A DNA stretch of 64,000 nt from Desulforhabdus amnigena (GCF_027925305.1 NZ_BSDR01000001.1:1-64000), one strand, 5' to 3'. Counted from the stretch's first letter, positions 51,033-62,603 are shown. Numbers and translations: made by a program. Notes: generated by a model from the letters alone, not told the origin.

Positions 51033-53777
51033 TCAAGGAGTTTGCACGTCGCTCTTTGGGGGCGGCGGGGGCAGGATTTCCACCGGGTTTTCGGGCAAAG
51101 TGCGCGCGATCAGTGTATAGGAGAACAGATCCCCGGCCAGCTCCTGAATGTCTTTGATGCTGACCGATCGAATCAGGTCCGGATACTTTTTGTCATAATC
51201 CCATCCCAGGCCGAGGACTTCGTTGATCACCGCACTTTGGGACTGTGCATCCAGGCTTTCCAATTCCATGTGGTGCAGAGTGATCAGCATCTCCTTGACA
51301 TTTTCAAGTTCTTGGGGCGACACGGGTTCCTCCCTCAAGCGCTTGAGATTCGCCAATATGATTTCCTGCACCTTGTCGAGGTTTTTCAAGGTCGTTTGCG
51401 TCAAGATGCCGAAAAAACCAGCCCGTATCCCATAGAAGGGAAAAGCCCCCACCACATACACCAGATCTTCCTTGCCTCCGCGCAAAGCATCAAAGAGACG
51501 TCCACCGGGGTACCCCTGGCCCGAGAGAATGGCATCCAGAACATCCAGAACGGGTTTGCGTGAACTGTCGATGTCGAGTCCGTTGGTGCCGATGAAAAGA
51601 GCGGCTGCGCTCTTTTCGCTTTTCTTCTCGATGACCCGGTCAGACTTGAGCGGGTGCGTTTCTTGCGGTGCCGGCGCGAGCGATAATGGACGATCCGTCC
51701 AGGAGCCGAAAAGCTTCTGAATTTTTGGAAGCAGTTTGGACGTATCCGTGTCGCCGTACACTGCGAGCACCGACTGATGCGGGTTTACCATGCGGTGATA
51801 AAAGGTCTGAATCTGCTCTCTCGTGAAGGACTGGACGGATTCTGCAGTCCCCAGCCGGTCGTTTCGATAAGCACTGTGCTGAAAGTAATTCTTTTTGAAG
51901 AGCTGGAGCACCTCAAATTGCCAATTTTCGTCCTGCCTTTGTATCGCCAGAAGGGTTTCCTGCCGTTTTTTCTCTATCTCCTCCGCAGGAAACTGAGCAT
52001 TTTGTACAATATCGGAAAGGATATCGAGCGCCAGGTCCAGGTCATCTTTCAAAACCTTGATCGATACATGGTAAGTGTTGTTATCCGACCTGCTTTCGAG
52101 ACTTCCTCCAACCTCTTCTATCGCCTGATCGATTTGCTGTTTGGTCCTTCTGGATGTTCCGGCAGTCAAAAGGGAAGCCGTAAAGGAGGAAATACCCTGG
52201 TCGTTGAGGTTTTCCAGCAGGAGTCCTCCCTTGCCGTAGAGGTGGATTGTGACCAGGGGCAAGGTGGAATCCTGTTTCAGAAGCACCTTGAGTCCATTCT
52301 GCATTTGATGCGTCTGTACCGCTGATGCCTTCAGCGAGGAGGATTCTTCGGGCTTTACCTCTGAAGCAGCAAGTGTTTCCCTGGTTGTTTCCGGCTGTAT
52401 GACGGCCACCGTGCGACGCTCCATGGAGAGGTACCGTTGAGCGACATCCTGGATTTGTTGCGGTGTTACCTGGCGGATTCGTTCCACATAGGCATCATCG
52501 AAATAGGGATCGGCAGTGTATAAATAGGAGGAACCCAACGAAGAGGCAAGGGCGGAAACGGTTTCCTTTTCGAAGACGTGCTGCGCGATGACGCTCTTTT
52601 TGGCTTTTGCCAGTTCTTCATCCGTTACCGTTTCTTTTTTGAAACGGTCGATTTCCTCTTCCACACTCTTCAGAACTCCGGGCCAATATTGTGGAGCCAG
52701 AGTCAGAGAGATAAAGAATTGTCCCTGAACGAAATCAGGAGTCCAATTGCTGGTTCCCACACTGAGAACCCGGTTTTCCTTGTCCTTTAGACGGGAGTAG
52801 AGACGGCTCGTGCGCCCATCTCCCAAAAGGAGGGCAAGGACATCCAACGCGTAAAGATCCTCGTCATCGATTTTTACGGACGGAAAGCCCACTATGGCCT
52901 GAGTGAGCCGTGCGATAGGCAGTGTTTTCTCTTCCCATCGTGGACCGACCTGAAGAGGTTCCTGGGGCAGTACCACCGGCGGGCTGCTCTTTCGCTGGAA
53001 ATTCTTGGTTTTTTCTGCAACGAACGCGGCAACGTCGTTTGGAACCACGTTGCCCGCTACGACAACAACCATATTATCCGGCCGATAACGTTCGGAATAA
53101 TATCTTAGAAGCGCATCGCGGTCCAACTGAACAAAAAGCTCTTCGTATCCTATCACCGGATTTCTGACGGGATGCACCTGATAGGCCGTCTGGATGAAGG
53201 TTTTCCACAATTCTCTGTCGGGATCGTTTTCCCCCATCTTGATTTCCTGTTGAATGACGGCCTTTTCCCGTTCCACCTGCTGAGGATCGAGAACAGACTC
53301 ACTCACGTAAGAGAGCAGAAGATCCAGAGCATCCTTCCAATGCCCTGCTGACGTATCGATATAATAGATGGTTCGTTCGTAGGAAGTAGCGGCATTGGTC
53401 GATCCTCCCATTTTCTCAAGCCTTTCTTTAGCCTCAGCTTCAGTAAACGACTTGGTAGAACCGCCGGAGACCACATGCTCCAGGTAATGGGAAATGCCCG
53501 TCGAGAGATAGTCACCTTCATAGATCGATCCGGTACGCACAACGACACGACTGGAGACCACGTTCACATTTTCTTGCTGCCTGATCAAAACAGTAAGGCC
53601 GTTTTTCAGGACCAGAAAAAGATCCCCCGGCCTGGATGCGATCGTCCTTTGTACGGAGGCTTGGAGAGAAGCAGGAAGTTGAGGGACTTGTTTCGGCGTA
53701 TTCGAAGGGTAGCCGGGTTTTCCTGAGGCAAGCAAGAACAATAGAAAGAACACTCCAGGCAGATGTCTTATCGTCAT
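51033..53777 (-). CDS. Exported M16 family zinc protease, two-domain
   Basis: A 914-residue pitrilysin-type peptidase. A signal peptide (HLPGVFFLLFLLASGKPG) precedes the N-terminal M16 domain with the zinc motif HYLEH in GISHYLEHVVSGGSTKSFTE and the distal glutamate in EREKAVIQQEI. The second M16 domain (about 480-900) starts YGKGGLLLENLNDQGISSFT and lacks the HxxEH, so it is the non-catalytic half. It is probably periplasmic and degrades small peptides. It has AAAGGATG before the ATG. It is a single gene. Confidence 0.88.
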   Translation of the reverse strand: MTIRHLPGVFFLLFLLASGKPGYPSNTPKQVPQLPASLQASVQRTIASRPGDLFLVLKNGLTVLIRQQENVNVVSSRVVVRTGSIYEGDYLSTGISHYLEHVVSGGSTKSFTEAEAKERLEKMGGSTNAATSYERTIYYIDTSAGHWKDALDLLLSYVSESVLDPQQVEREKAVIQQEIKMGENDPDRELWKTFIQTAYQVHPVRNPVIGYEELFVQLDRDALLRYYSERYRPDNMVVVVAGNVVPNDVAAFVAEKTKNFQRKSSPPVVLPQEPLQVGPRWEEKTLPIARLTQAIVGFPSVKIDDEDLYALDVLALLLGDGRTSRLYSRLKDKENRVLSVGTSNWTPDFVQGQFFISLTLAPQYWPGVLKSVEEEIDRFKKETVTDEELAKAKKSVIAQHVFEKETVSALASSLGSSYLYTADPYFDDAYVERIRQVTPQQIQDVAQRYLSMERRTVAVIQPETTRETLAASEVKPEESSSLKASAVQTHQMQNGLKVLLKQDSTLPLVTIHLYGKGGLLLENLNDQGISSFTASLLTAGTSRRTKQQIDQAIEEVGGSLESRSDNNTYHVSIKVLKDDLDLALDILSDIVQNAQFPAEEIEKKRQETLLAIQRQDENWQFEVLQLFKKNYFQHSAYRNDRLGTAESVQSFTREQIQTFYHRMVNPHQSVLAVYGDTDTSKLLPKIQKLFGSWTDRPLSLAPAPQETHPLKSDRVIEKKSEKSAAALFIGTNGLDIDSSRKPVLDVLDAILSGQGYPGGRLFDALRGGKEDLVYVVGAFPFYGIRAGFFGILTQTTLKNLDKVQEIILANLKRLREEPVSPQELENVKEMLITLHHMELESLDAQSQSAVINEVLGLGWDYDKKYPDLIRSVSIKDIQELAGDLFSYTLIARTLPENPVEILPPPPPKSDVQTP

Positions 53778-53913
53778 TTCTTCATCCTTTTTTTAAATTT
53801 CACCGACCGAATCAAAACACGAGTGCATGCTCTTTTGCAAGCGCTTCACGGTATGAATCTCGGATTCCAAAGGGAAAGCGTCTTGGAAAACAATATAAAG
53901 ATTTTGAGTTTCT

Positions 53914-54693
53914 TTACAAGAAGCCGGTCTGGATCAAGTGGCAGATAAGGTGATGGCGGTGCTGAGTTCCCTCGAGACTCTTCCAACGGGCAGGAGGACG
54001 TTCCAGTTGAATGAGCTGCCATTGGCCATTGCCATAAGCCCATACAACTGAAATGTCGTCGAGTTGCGCCATGCGCAGGAGACGGCGCGTGGCCTGAAGG
54101 ATTTCGCTTAAACTTTTGTGCTCCAGGGGTATGGGTTCCAGAGTAGGATCTTCCGCCGTTGCTGTTTGGCGGAGTGCTCCCACGCATTCATAATGAACAC
54201 AAATGAATCGAATACGTTCAATCCAGTCTATAGCCTCCTGAATGATCAGGGGATTGTGATCGAACGCATGTTGTTCCAAATCCTTCATGTTGCGAATGAT
54301 GCGAGGAGCAAGGGGCGATGCGCGGGGACCGATGGCCAGAAAAGGAAATCGAAAGTCCCTGGGAATCGACTGCTTCTGTTTCCATCCGAAATAGATACGG
54401 GTACGCGGATGAGGCCATTTGAGGTATTGAAACAGAAGCATTTGATGGAGATTGGAACGTTGGTAAAGGTAGGTGGAAGCATGAGGAAAAGTAGGTGTGC
54501 CCACAGCCTCAAAAAGGCCTGCAAAACGGGGCGTGGGGAAGAAAATCCTGTGAGCACACCTTAAAAGTTTTTTTTCTTCAGCCGAATAATCTTCAAAAGA
54601 GGCACGAATTCCAATGGTCATCACCGAAGGGCAAAAACGAAGAAACGGCGCCAGTGCTAGATGAGTTTGTTTCATCCAATTTTTTATGTTCAC
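53914..54693 (-). CDS. Degenerate ATP-grasp (RimK-like) protein
   Basis: A 259-residue protein with the ATP-grasp middle and C-terminal layout: LLFQYLKWPHPRTRIYFG (usual P-x-T region), NPLIIQEAIDWIERIRFICV (usual iiQEfi....R(l/i)) and DDISVVWAYGNGQWQLIQLE (strand near the metal site). The P-loop-like lysine segment of active enzymes is replaced by FPFLAIGPRASPLAPR, so ATP binding may be altered. The start is uncertain (GTG 54693, ATG 54675, or ATG 54621). It lies just after the helicase gene (minus), beyond its hairpin. Function unknown. Confidence 0.5.
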   Translation of the reverse strand: MNIKNWMKQTHLALAPFLRFCPSVMTIGIRASFEDYSAEEKKLLRCAHRIFFPTPRFAGLFEAVGTPTFPHASTYLYQRSNLHQMLLFQYLKWPHPRTRIYFGWKQKQSIPRDFRFPFLAIGPRASPLAPRIIRNMKDLEQHAFDHNPLIIQEAIDWIERIRFICVHYECVGALRQTATAEDPTLEPIPLEHKSLSEILQATRRLLRMAQLDDISVVWAYGNGQWQLIQLERPPARWKSLEGTQHRHHLICHLIQTGFL

Positions 54694-54769
54694 ATCAAAG
54701 TGTGAGGTGAGTGAACCGCAAACGAACAGAAGATCCGGTTAATGGAGGGCCGAAGGCTGGAGGATGTTC

Positions 54770-54813
54770 CGTTCCGGCATTGCGGGCTGGAAGTACCCCG
54801 CAATGCCGGAACG
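54770..54813 (-). terminator. Long perfect hairpin after the helicase gene
   Basis: CGTTCCGGCATTGCGGG (54770-54786) pairs exactly with CCCGCAATGCCGGAACG (54797-54813), loop 10 bases. It starts two bases past the helicase stop. No T tract follows on the minus strand, so it may be a stabilising or extragenic palindrome as much as a terminator. Confidence 0.6.
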
Positions 54814-54815
54814 AA

Positions 54816-56255
54816 TCAGTTGAGGTTGGGATTGAGAAGCACTTCGGGATGCACTCCATAATTGTAGCTCCGCATTCGGAAGTAATTTTCCAGCAGACCG
54901 ATCCTCTGATCCACATAATCGTAAATCTTGAGCTTTCCCCCTTCACCGTTGCCATTGGAATGAAGATCGCGAATGGCGTTTGCCAGAGCTTTGCGAAAAT
55001 AAATGGGGACGGTCAAGAAAAGAACGTTGGAATGCAACTGCGCCGAACATTCTGCCAACACCTGAGGGGTCACGAAAACGGCCGAAGGTCCGGATGGAAG
55101 TGATATTTCACAATGCTTGGAGCCGTTATTGGAGTTTCCATCGGCTTCTTCCCGCAGAGCATCACTTTTCTGTTCATAGACATGAATCGGGATATCTCGC
55201 TGACTCAGTTCCTGTCGCAATATCCGGTCATATTCTTCCCCTGCCGAAAGCACTAGAAGCGCACGAGTCGCTTTCTTGAGCTCTGTCTCTATGTCGTCTG
55301 CGATGATGCGGATTCGATCCTTGTCCTGCATCATGGTATGCAACATTGGAACATAATCGGCTCTGGACCGATATGGGTATTCAAATTCTGTCGGGCGTGC
55401 GACGATATGGGCATGAATGATCCCTCGCCCTTCGCGAGCATCCTTTTCATTGATAGCATAAACCACATCCCCGATATAAAAGTAAATGATCCTGGAAAGG
55501 CGGTCTTTGTTGCGCTGTACCGTGCTGGAAAGTCCGAGCATGTACCGGGTGTCGAAATTGGGAATAAGATGTGTAATGACCTTGGGTGGACACCGCTGGC
55601 ATTCGTCCACTATGAGATATCCCACTTGATCCGCTATTTTTTTCCAGTGACGCATCACTTCACCGGTGTGCGCGATGGTGATCCTTTTGCCCACCCGGTG
55701 TTCACCTGTAGAAAAGATCCCTACTTCTGAACTGGGGATTTGCAGGAAGTTTTCAATCTTTGCAAGCCAACCCTCCAGCAATTCGAGCTTGGGGATGAGG
55801 ATAAGGGCAGGTTGCCGCCGCTGAGCAATGGTATAGAGCGCGATAACCGTCTTGCCACTTTTGTGTCCACCTGCCAGTGTGGCAAAATCGCGTTCCAGAA
55901 CCGCTTCCGCAGCATCCTGCTGGTAGCTTTTGAGCTCGCCGTGGAATTCAAAAGGAAGAGGATCGAAATAACGCCTGCGATCCACCAGCCGATAGGGCTG
56001 TTGAAATTTTTTGCACAGTTCCAGCAGCTGATCCAAAAAGCCCCTGGGAAGGATATAGCTGCGTCCTTTCTGGCGTAAGCAGCTGATTTGCGGCGGAATA
56101 CTTCCTATCCATTCGCCCCGGTTGTGTCGAAGCTCATAATCCGGGTTCGTGAAAACCAATCGTTCATGTATTTTACGTTCTAGTTGAGGATTCAACCCTT
56201 CAGCAGGAATTTTGATACATTCCGCGATCAATATATTCAGCATTTTTACAAACAT
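54816..56255 (-). CDS. SF2 DEAD/DEAH-type helicase
   Basis: A 479-residue superfamily 2 helicase. The Q-like motif and Walker A are visible as LKSYQQDAAE and LAGGHKSGKTV, motif II as YLIVDECQRC (DECQ in place of DEAH), motif III as GLSSTVQR. The C-terminal RecA half is present but weaker (PSAVFVTPQVLAECS). The arrangement resembles phage-type UvsW/ERCC3-like helicases. The GTPase-like or nuclease partner is not visible. ATG 56255 is chosen for AAAGG upstream. It might act in DNA repair or defence; there is no nearby system to confirm. Confidence 0.78.
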   Translation of the reverse strand: MFVKMLNILIAECIKIPAEGLNPQLERKIHERLVFTNPDYELRHNRGEWIGSIPPQISCLRQKGRSYILPRGFLDQLLELCKKFQQPYRLVDRRRYFDPLPFEFHGELKSYQQDAAEAVLERDFATLAGGHKSGKTVIALYTIAQRRQPALILIPKLELLEGWLAKIENFLQIPSSEVGIFSTGEHRVGKRITIAHTGEVMRHWKKIADQVGYLIVDECQRCPPKVITHLIPNFDTRYMLGLSSTVQRNKDRLSRIIYFYIGDVVYAINEKDAREGRGIIHAHIVARPTEFEYPYRSRADYVPMLHTMMQDKDRIRIIADDIETELKKATRALLVLSAGEEYDRILRQELSQRDIPIHVYEQKSDALREEADGNSNNGSKHCEISLPSGPSAVFVTPQVLAECSAQLHSNVLFLTVPIYFRKALANAIRDLHSNGNGEGGKLKIYDYVDQRIGLLENYFRMRSYNYGVHPEVLLNPNLN

Positions 56256-56726
56256 TATAGAATACCTTTCACAACTGAAATCCCGATATAATTGATCGGC
56301 ACAATAAAGCATGCCTATGAAACATTTGTTCCCTACTTTTCCCCCTACGGTCTAGCCGTCCCGGGAAGGAATTCCATTGTAGGATGTGCTCTTCCGCGTA
56401 TGCATTTACACATCATCTATTTTGGAATGCACATGCAGAAAACCGCTTCCCTTTCTATCGGATTAAAATCGCCAGTTCTTTAATGGGCGCCCGGGGGGCG
56501 GAAAAAAAGAAATACAAACTATAGTATAATAGTATAAAATATTTATTTTGCCAACCTGCGGGCTTTGGAAAATCCCAGGGAAACAAATCCTCTTTCCATT
56601 CGCAAACATGTAGAGCTTACAAATTGACACGTGGTTTTGAATCTAATATTGTCGCGAATTGATTTTGCGGTGCACAGCATGGGCTGCATTCGAAAACAAC
56701 CAGCTACAGACGAAAAAGGAGCCCCC

Positions 56727-57044
56727 ATGGAAGATTCTTCTCACGATCATCTTCAAATTTTAGGACAATTGGCGCTCGAATACGAGCAAAAACAAAAGGA
56801 GCTTCAAAAGATTATTCAAGATGCCGATCCCGACAGGATTTTACAACAACTCGTCTTTCGGGCGGAACTCACCACCGATCATTTTCGAAGCGCACAGCGA
56901 GTCCTCCTGACTCTTCTTTGTGCAACCGATGAAAATAGAAAGGATGAAGTGAAAAAGGCCGCAATCGCTCTTTGCCGCTGTTTCGATGAGATGCGGATAC
57001 TGTTTCAATCTTTGGCGGATCGATCTTACAAAATCCAAAAATAG
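56727..57044 (+). CDS. Small helical protein of unknown function
   Basis: A 105-residue, almost all-helical charged protein (LALEYEQKQKELQKIIQD) with no signal or span. I do not recognise the family. ATG 56727 follows AAAAAGGAG with seven bases spacing, so it looks real. It lies opposite to and convergent with mltA. Coiled-coil propensity and small size suggest a structural or adaptor role. No operon partner. Confidence 0.5.
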   Translation: MEDSSHDHLQILGQLALEYEQKQKELQKIIQDADPDRILQQLVFRAELTTDHFRSAQRVLLTLLCATDENRKDEVKKAAIALCRCFDEMRILFQSLADRSYKIQK

Positions 57045-57059
57045 ATCTCTTGTCGATGC

Positions 57060-58253
57060 CTAATCTACTCTTTTCCCTTTGGGCAGCAAGAAATAGAGTC
57101 TGCCTGGATGTTTGAGGCGGCCGGCCGTCCATTCGGCAGTTTCTCCGCTGCCACAGAATAAATCAGCCCTTCCGGGTCCTTTGATGGCCCCTCCCGCATC
57201 CTGGTTCAGGACCCATCGTTGCAATGGTTCCCACCCCAGAACTTGACCATCGGTATTCAGACGGGGCTTCTTCGTCTCAAGAAAGGCCAAAGCCCCTCCC
57301 GGATGAAACTGGGGGTCGGTCGCGATGGACCGCCCGGCTGTCAACGGCACATTGATGCTTCCCAATGGCCCATCTTCAACCCACCGAAAAAACACATAAC
57401 TTTCATTTTGCCAGAGAATTTCATCCTGCTCGTCAGGGTGAGCCTGCAAATAATCTCTGAGAGATTGAAGCGTTAATTCTTCAGCACTCATCGCGCCTTT
57501 TTCAATAAGATATTTGCCGATGCTCTTGTAAGGCCGCCCGTTGGCACCGGCGTATCCCACGCGGCGAAACTGCTCGCCCGGCAACCGAAGCATGCCGGAT
57601 CCCTGTATCTGCAGGAAAAAAACATCTATGGCATTGCTGAGCCAGGCCAGCTGGCAGCCATAAGGTTCCAGTTTCTTTTTTCCATCGATTTCCATTCGAG
57701 TATAGTATGGAACAATGCGATTTCCCTCCATTCGACCTACCAGCCGCTGCCCGGAAAATTTTTCCGCATTGAAAGATGCGAGATCAATCGTTATCAGGTC
57801 GGGGGGGATACCATAAATGGGATATCGAAAAACGTTGTCCGGTTCAATCCTGGCATCGAGAACGGGTTCGTAATATCCGGTAACGAGGGACTCCCCGCTC
57901 GATTCCGAACTGCAACTTCGGTAGATATCAAAGATTTCTGCAATGGAAGCAGAATTCAGTTTTCCTGAATCCATGAGCTGCAAGAACTCAAGCAAGACGG
58001 CTTTGAGCTCCTCTGCGGTAACAGACATCTCTCCCAGCACAAAGGTTTTCGTTCCCGGAATACGGCTATAAAAAGAGAGACTTCTCCTTATGGCTGTCCG
58101 AAGCGACTCGGAATCCAGGTCATCCGCAAAATTCGGGATTTCCGTGATGGGGACCGGCTCAAAACCAGGGGACTTCACTGGTTTTTCAGAAATCTGCTGA
58201 GAGCAGCTCAGGAGAAGGATCAGAAAAAGCCCCCATAGGATGCTTCTTTTCAT
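57060..58253 (-). CDS. mltA: Membrane-bound lytic transglycosylase A
   Basis: A 397-residue lipoprotein. The lipobox LLLSC is at residue ~16. The MltA domain shows LVTGYYEPVLDARI, YPIYGIPPDLITIDL and DVFFLQIQGSGMLRLP. The C-terminal 3D domain carries the catalytic aspartate region WVLNQDAGGAIKGPGRADLF, with NQDAGG in place of the usual AQDTGG. It cleaves peptidoglycan glycan chains. The ATG at 58253 is chosen to give the lipobox at the proper place. It is a single-gene transcript. Confidence 0.9.
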   Translation of the reverse strand: MKRSILWGLFLILLLSCSQQISEKPVKSPGFEPVPITEIPNFADDLDSESLRTAIRRSLSFYSRIPGTKTFVLGEMSVTAEELKAVLLEFLQLMDSGKLNSASIAEIFDIYRSCSSESSGESLVTGYYEPVLDARIEPDNVFRYPIYGIPPDLITIDLASFNAEKFSGQRLVGRMEGNRIVPYYTRMEIDGKKKLEPYGCQLAWLSNAIDVFFLQIQGSGMLRLPGEQFRRVGYAGANGRPYKSIGKYLIEKGAMSAEELTLQSLRDYLQAHPDEQDEILWQNESYVFFRWVEDGPLGSINVPLTAGRSIATDPQFHPGGALAFLETKKPRLNTDGQVLGWEPLQRWVLNQDAGGAIKGPGRADLFCGSGETAEWTAGRLKHPGRLYFLLPKGKRVD

Positions 58254-58294
58254 ATACTCTGCAAGGATAAAATTAAAATTTTCGATCATCATGT

Positions 58295-58348
58295 AAAAGC
58301 GGCGTTCTCGCCGTAACTAAAGACAATGGCGTCGAGAACGCCGTTCTT
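58295..58348. repeat. Imperfect palindromic repeat upstream of mltA
   Basis: AAAAGCGGCGTTCTCGCCG (58295-58313) pairs imperfectly with GGCGTCGAGAACGCCGTTCTT (58328-58348). It resembles the GGCGAGAACGCCGC-type extragenic repeats. It lies between ahcY and mltA on the minus strand. Confidence 0.55.
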
Positions 58349-58495
58349 GCAAAAGTGGGATTATCAACCATTGCGAGCGTGACTCCGCCAGGAAATGATA
58401 CGCTCGCTGAATCCTTCTTTTGATGGACCGTAAAACCACCGTTCCATCCATTTCCCTCTTTTATTTGTGAGCCATCAGCTATGAACCATGAGCCA

Positions 58496-59761
<1,266 letters not shown>

Positions 59762-59890
59762 TCAATATGAAATGGCAGATCGGTTTTTTTTCGCCCGACG
59801 CTCTTATGCCGGGAAAGAATCCCGGCCTACATTTTCATGCTCTGTTGTGGCCTTTCCGGGTCCCGCCGGACTTCGTCGGCCCTCGAAACC

Positions 59891-61060
59891 CTACAGTCCG
59901 GCTTTCTCGCGAAGTACTTCCACCATGTCGGTCTTTTCCCAGGAAAAATCGGGATCGTTCCTTCCAAAATGCCCATAGCATGAGGTCTTTTTATAAATCG
60001 GGCGAAGCAATCTCAAATGGCTGATCATGTTGGAAGGTTTGAAGCTGAAGAGTTCTCTGACGATTTCCGCAATGCGGTCGGGAGCGATTTTACCTGTTCC
60101 AAATGTATCGATCATGAGAGAAACGGGCTCTGCCACACCGATGCTGTAGGCTACCTGCACTTCGACCCTGTCTGCGAGGCCGGCGGCAACAATGTTCTTG
60201 GCCACGTAACGGGCCATATAGGATGCCGTACGATCCACCTTGGAAGGGTCTTTGCCCGAGAAACATCCACCGCCGTGGCTTCCCTGTCCGCCATAGGTAT
60301 CGGCAATAATTTTCCTGCCCGTCAATCCGCAGTCTCCCATGGGGCCGCCAATGACGAAACGGCCGGTGGAATTGATGTAAAACTTGGTTTTTTCATCAAT
60401 GAATTCCGCCGGAATCACTTTTTTGATGACCTCTTCGATGATGCCTTCCCGGATATTCTTGTAGGAGACATTAGGGGTGTGCTGTGCGGCAACGACAACG
60501 GTGTCGACGCGCTTGGGTTGATGGTTGTGATACTCTATCGTTACCTGGCTTTTTCCATCGGGGCGCAGAAACTCGAGAACCCCGTGCTTGCGAACTTCTG
60601 CAAGCTTGCGTGTGATGCGGTGAGCGTAATAGATGGGCATTGGCATGAGAACGGGGGTTTCGTTGCACGCATAACCGAACATCAAACCCTGATCGCCGGC
60701 TCCCTGTTCTTCGAACATTCCTTCCCCGGGATTGACACCGATGGCAATGTCGGGAGATTGTTTGTCGATGCTGGTCAACACCGAACAGGTTGCCCAGTCG
60801 AAGCCCATTTCAGAATCGTTGTATCCAATTTCCTTAATGGTCTGGCGGACGATTTCCGGAATGTCCACCCAGGAAGATGTGGTGATTTCTCCTGCAACGA
60901 AGGCCAGCCCCGTGGTCACAAGCGTTTCACAGGCTACCCGTGCTGTCTTGTCTTGATGGATGATGGCATCCAGAATGGAGTCCGAGATCTGGTCGGCGAC
61001 CTTATCGGGGTGCCCTTCTGTTACGGACTCTGAAGTAAACAAAAAATGGCTCATGGACAT
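59891..61060 (-). CDS. metK: S-adenosylmethionine synthetase
   Basis: A 389-residue enzyme that makes SAM from methionine and ATP. The N-terminal [18 protein letters not shown], the methionine/ATP loop [12 protein letters not shown], and [20 protein letters not shown] are diagnostic, followed by [19 protein letters not shown]. The start ATG 61060 follows AGGAGAAG with seven bases spacing. The ahcY gene follows in the same direction, so SAM synthesis and recycling are linked. No SAM riboswitch sequence was recognised in the leader. Confidence 0.95.
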   Translation of the reverse strand: MSMSHFLFTSESVTEGHPDKVADQISDSILDAIIHQDKTARVACETLVTTGLAFVAGEITTSSWVDIPEIVRQTIKEIGYNDSEMGFDWATCSVLTSIDKQSPDIAIGVNPGEGMFEEQGAGDQGLMFGYACNETPVLMPMPIYYAHRITRKLAEVRKHGVLEFLRPDGKSQVTIEYHNHQPKRVDTVVVAAQHTPNVSYKNIREGIIEEVIKKVIPAEFIDEKTKFYINSTGRFVIGGPMGDCGLTGRKIIADTYGGQGSHGGGCFSGKDPSKVDRTASYMARYVAKNIVAAGLADRVEVQVAYSIGVAEPVSLMIDTFGTGKIAPDRIAEIVRELFSFKPSNMISHLRLLRPIYKKTSCYGHFGRNDPDFSWEKTDMVEVLREKAGL

Positions 61061-61100
61061 GATTGAACTTCTCCTCTTCAAGTCGGCCAATTGGCTCGAC

Positions 61101-61202
61101 ATTGTCAGATTTCATCTAAACCACTGAGACACGGAGAACACAGAGATTTCATTTGAAAGTCTTTCTCTGTGCCCTCTGTGTCTCTGTGGTTCATGTGACA
61201 AT
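61101..61202. repeat. Palindromic 'ACCACTGAGACAC' repeat
   Basis: AACCACTGAGACACGGAGAA and the rest of the left arm to 61146 are matched by TCTCTGTGCCCTCTGTGTCT and the rest of the right arm (61164-61191). Outer ATTGTC/GACAAT extends it. A half copy of the same motif is at 25304-25328. It lies in the metK leader region, so it may affect that gene, but it looks like a dispersed repeat. Confidence 0.7.
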
Positions 61203-61512
61203 GTCGCATTAGAATCAACAATGAAGCTTGTGGATCCAGTGCGCCTGAGAAATGGTGCATCAGCACACCGAATCTTTCAATGCTTCGTCGCAAATGAGAA
61301 AAAGGGCAAACTCCTCGTTTCAGCCGATAACCGCACTTTCTGACGGCTGCTGTTTCAGGCTCGAACGAAGTGAAAGCACCAAGAAAATCATTTTCGATGT
61401 GGAGTGAAGCCGGTCCACCTTAAAAAATCAAAATGAACCTCTTCACGCCCTGCAAATGTACTTTCTGCAAGCCCATCCCCATCGGCGGACGCAAAGGTCA
61501 GACCATTCGGCT
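61203..61512. other. Intergenic region between metK and DUF502
   Basis: No gene supported. It contains the promoter and leader of metK at its left side together with the repeat before it; no riboswitch consensus is seen. The right side contains the 3' end of the pan operon transcript. Confidence 0.5.
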
Positions 61513-62226
61513 CTATGGGGCAATATCCGAACCGCAGACTGAAGATTCCTCTTCTTCCTTCGCGCCGGGAACGGGAATGGTGTGCTTTTTCGAAGCGAAC
61601 CTTTCACACCCGTATTCCGGCGTGACCAGCCCCCCCGAAATGATCAGTTTGAAGGCGTCTTCAACAGTCATTTTCAGAGGGACGACATCTTTTTCAGGAA
61701 TGAGAAGATAGAACCCTGAAGTGGGGTTGGGCGTTGTGGGTAAGAAGACATTGATGACCCGCTCCTTGGTGAGGTCCTGGACCTCTCCCGAGGCGACACC
61801 CGTGACGAACCCCAAGGCATAGATGCCTCGCCGGGGATATTCTATGAGCACGACTTTTTTGAAGCCTTTGTAGGACTCGGAAAAAATGGCAACCAGGAGT
61901 TGCTTGACTGCCGAATAGAGAGGGCGCACCAAAGGAATCTGGTAAACAATTCGCTCTCCGAACTCGACGATGCGTCCCCCGAGATAGTTCTTCACCAAAA
62001 GGCCGGTAAAAAAGATCAACAGTAAAACAAGGACAATTCCAAGCCCCGGAAGGGGAAAAGGAATGTAGTTCTTGGGATTGTAACGCGTGGGAATCAAGTT
62101 GAAAACCCGGTCCGCATGGGTAAGCAAAAGCATCACCACATAAACGGTGATGGAAAGGGGAACCACCGTCAGCAGACCGGCAATGAAATAGTTCCGAATC
62201 TTATCTTTTATTTTCTTGAGCAACAA
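61513..62226 (-). CDS. DUF502 membrane protein
   Basis: A 237-residue protein with two N-terminal membrane spans (residues ~13-35 and ~57-78) and a soluble C-terminal domain. [37 protein letters not shown] and GFVTGVA are the DUF502 signature blocks. It is probably a transport-related membrane protein of unknown role. Its 5' end overlaps panD by 19 bases, so it is the last gene of the panC-panD transcript. The link to pantothenate is positional. Confidence 0.87.
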   Translation of the reverse strand: MLLKKIKDKIRNYFIAGLLTVVPLSITVYVVMLLLTHADRVFNLIPTRYNPKNYIPFPLPGLGIVLVLLLIFFTGLLVKNYLGGRIVEFGERIVYQIPLVRPLYSAVKQLLVAIFSESYKGFKKVVLIEYPRRGIYALGFVTGVASGEVQDLTKERVINVFLPTTPNPTSGFYLLIPEKDVVPLKMTVEDAFKLIISGGLVTPEYGCERFASKKHTIPVPGAKEEEESSVCGSDIAP

Positions 62227-62603
62227 AGCTGTGCCTGTATCTTCGTATTGGGTTTATATGGCTTGTTGTCCTTGCCCAAAAAAACGACTTTGGGCTCGTG
62301 GTTTGCTATTTCATTTTCTTCATAATGGCCGTAGGTGACAATGATGATAAGATCACCTTTTGCACCCATTCGGGCTGCAGCTCCGTTGAGACAAAAATCG
62401 CCTTTTCCCGCCGGACCTGGAATGGCGTAGGTATCAAACCGCGCGCCATTATTGATATTGAAGACTTTGATCTGTTCATAAGTCAGAATATCGGCAGCCT
62501 TCATCAATTCTTCGTCAATGGTAAGGCTTCCTTCGTAGTTGAGGTCGGCGTCAGTCACTGTCGCACGATGGATTTTGGACTTGAGCATCAAACGTTGCAT
62601 CAT
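62208..62603 (-). CDS. panD: Aspartate 1-decarboxylase proenzyme
   Basis: A 131-residue pyruvoyl enzyme that decarboxylates aspartate to beta-alanine for pantothenate. The self-cleavage site is visible as [10 protein letters not shown] (Gly-Ser, about residue 24), and the family blocks [19 protein letters not shown] and [10 protein letters not shown] follow. Length is standard (126-131). AGGAGGAAATG precedes the ATG. It follows panC by 40 bases and overlaps DUF502 by 19 bases. Confidence 0.94.
   Translation of the reverse strand: MMQRLMLKSKIHRATVTDADLNYEGSLTIDEELMKAADILTYEQIKVFNINNGARFDTYAIPGPAGKGDFCLNGAAARMGAKGDLIIIVTYGHYEENEIANHEPKVVFLGKDNKPYKPNTKIQAQLCCSRK

Noticed and set aside
60017-61033. 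A 338-codon plus-strand frame across metK
   Set aside because: It is antisense to metK and has no domain signature.
61061-61432. SAM or SAH riboswitch in the metK/ahcY leader
   Set aside because: I looked for SAM-I, SAM-II and SAH consensus blocks and saw none; the palindrome there is a dispersed repeat.
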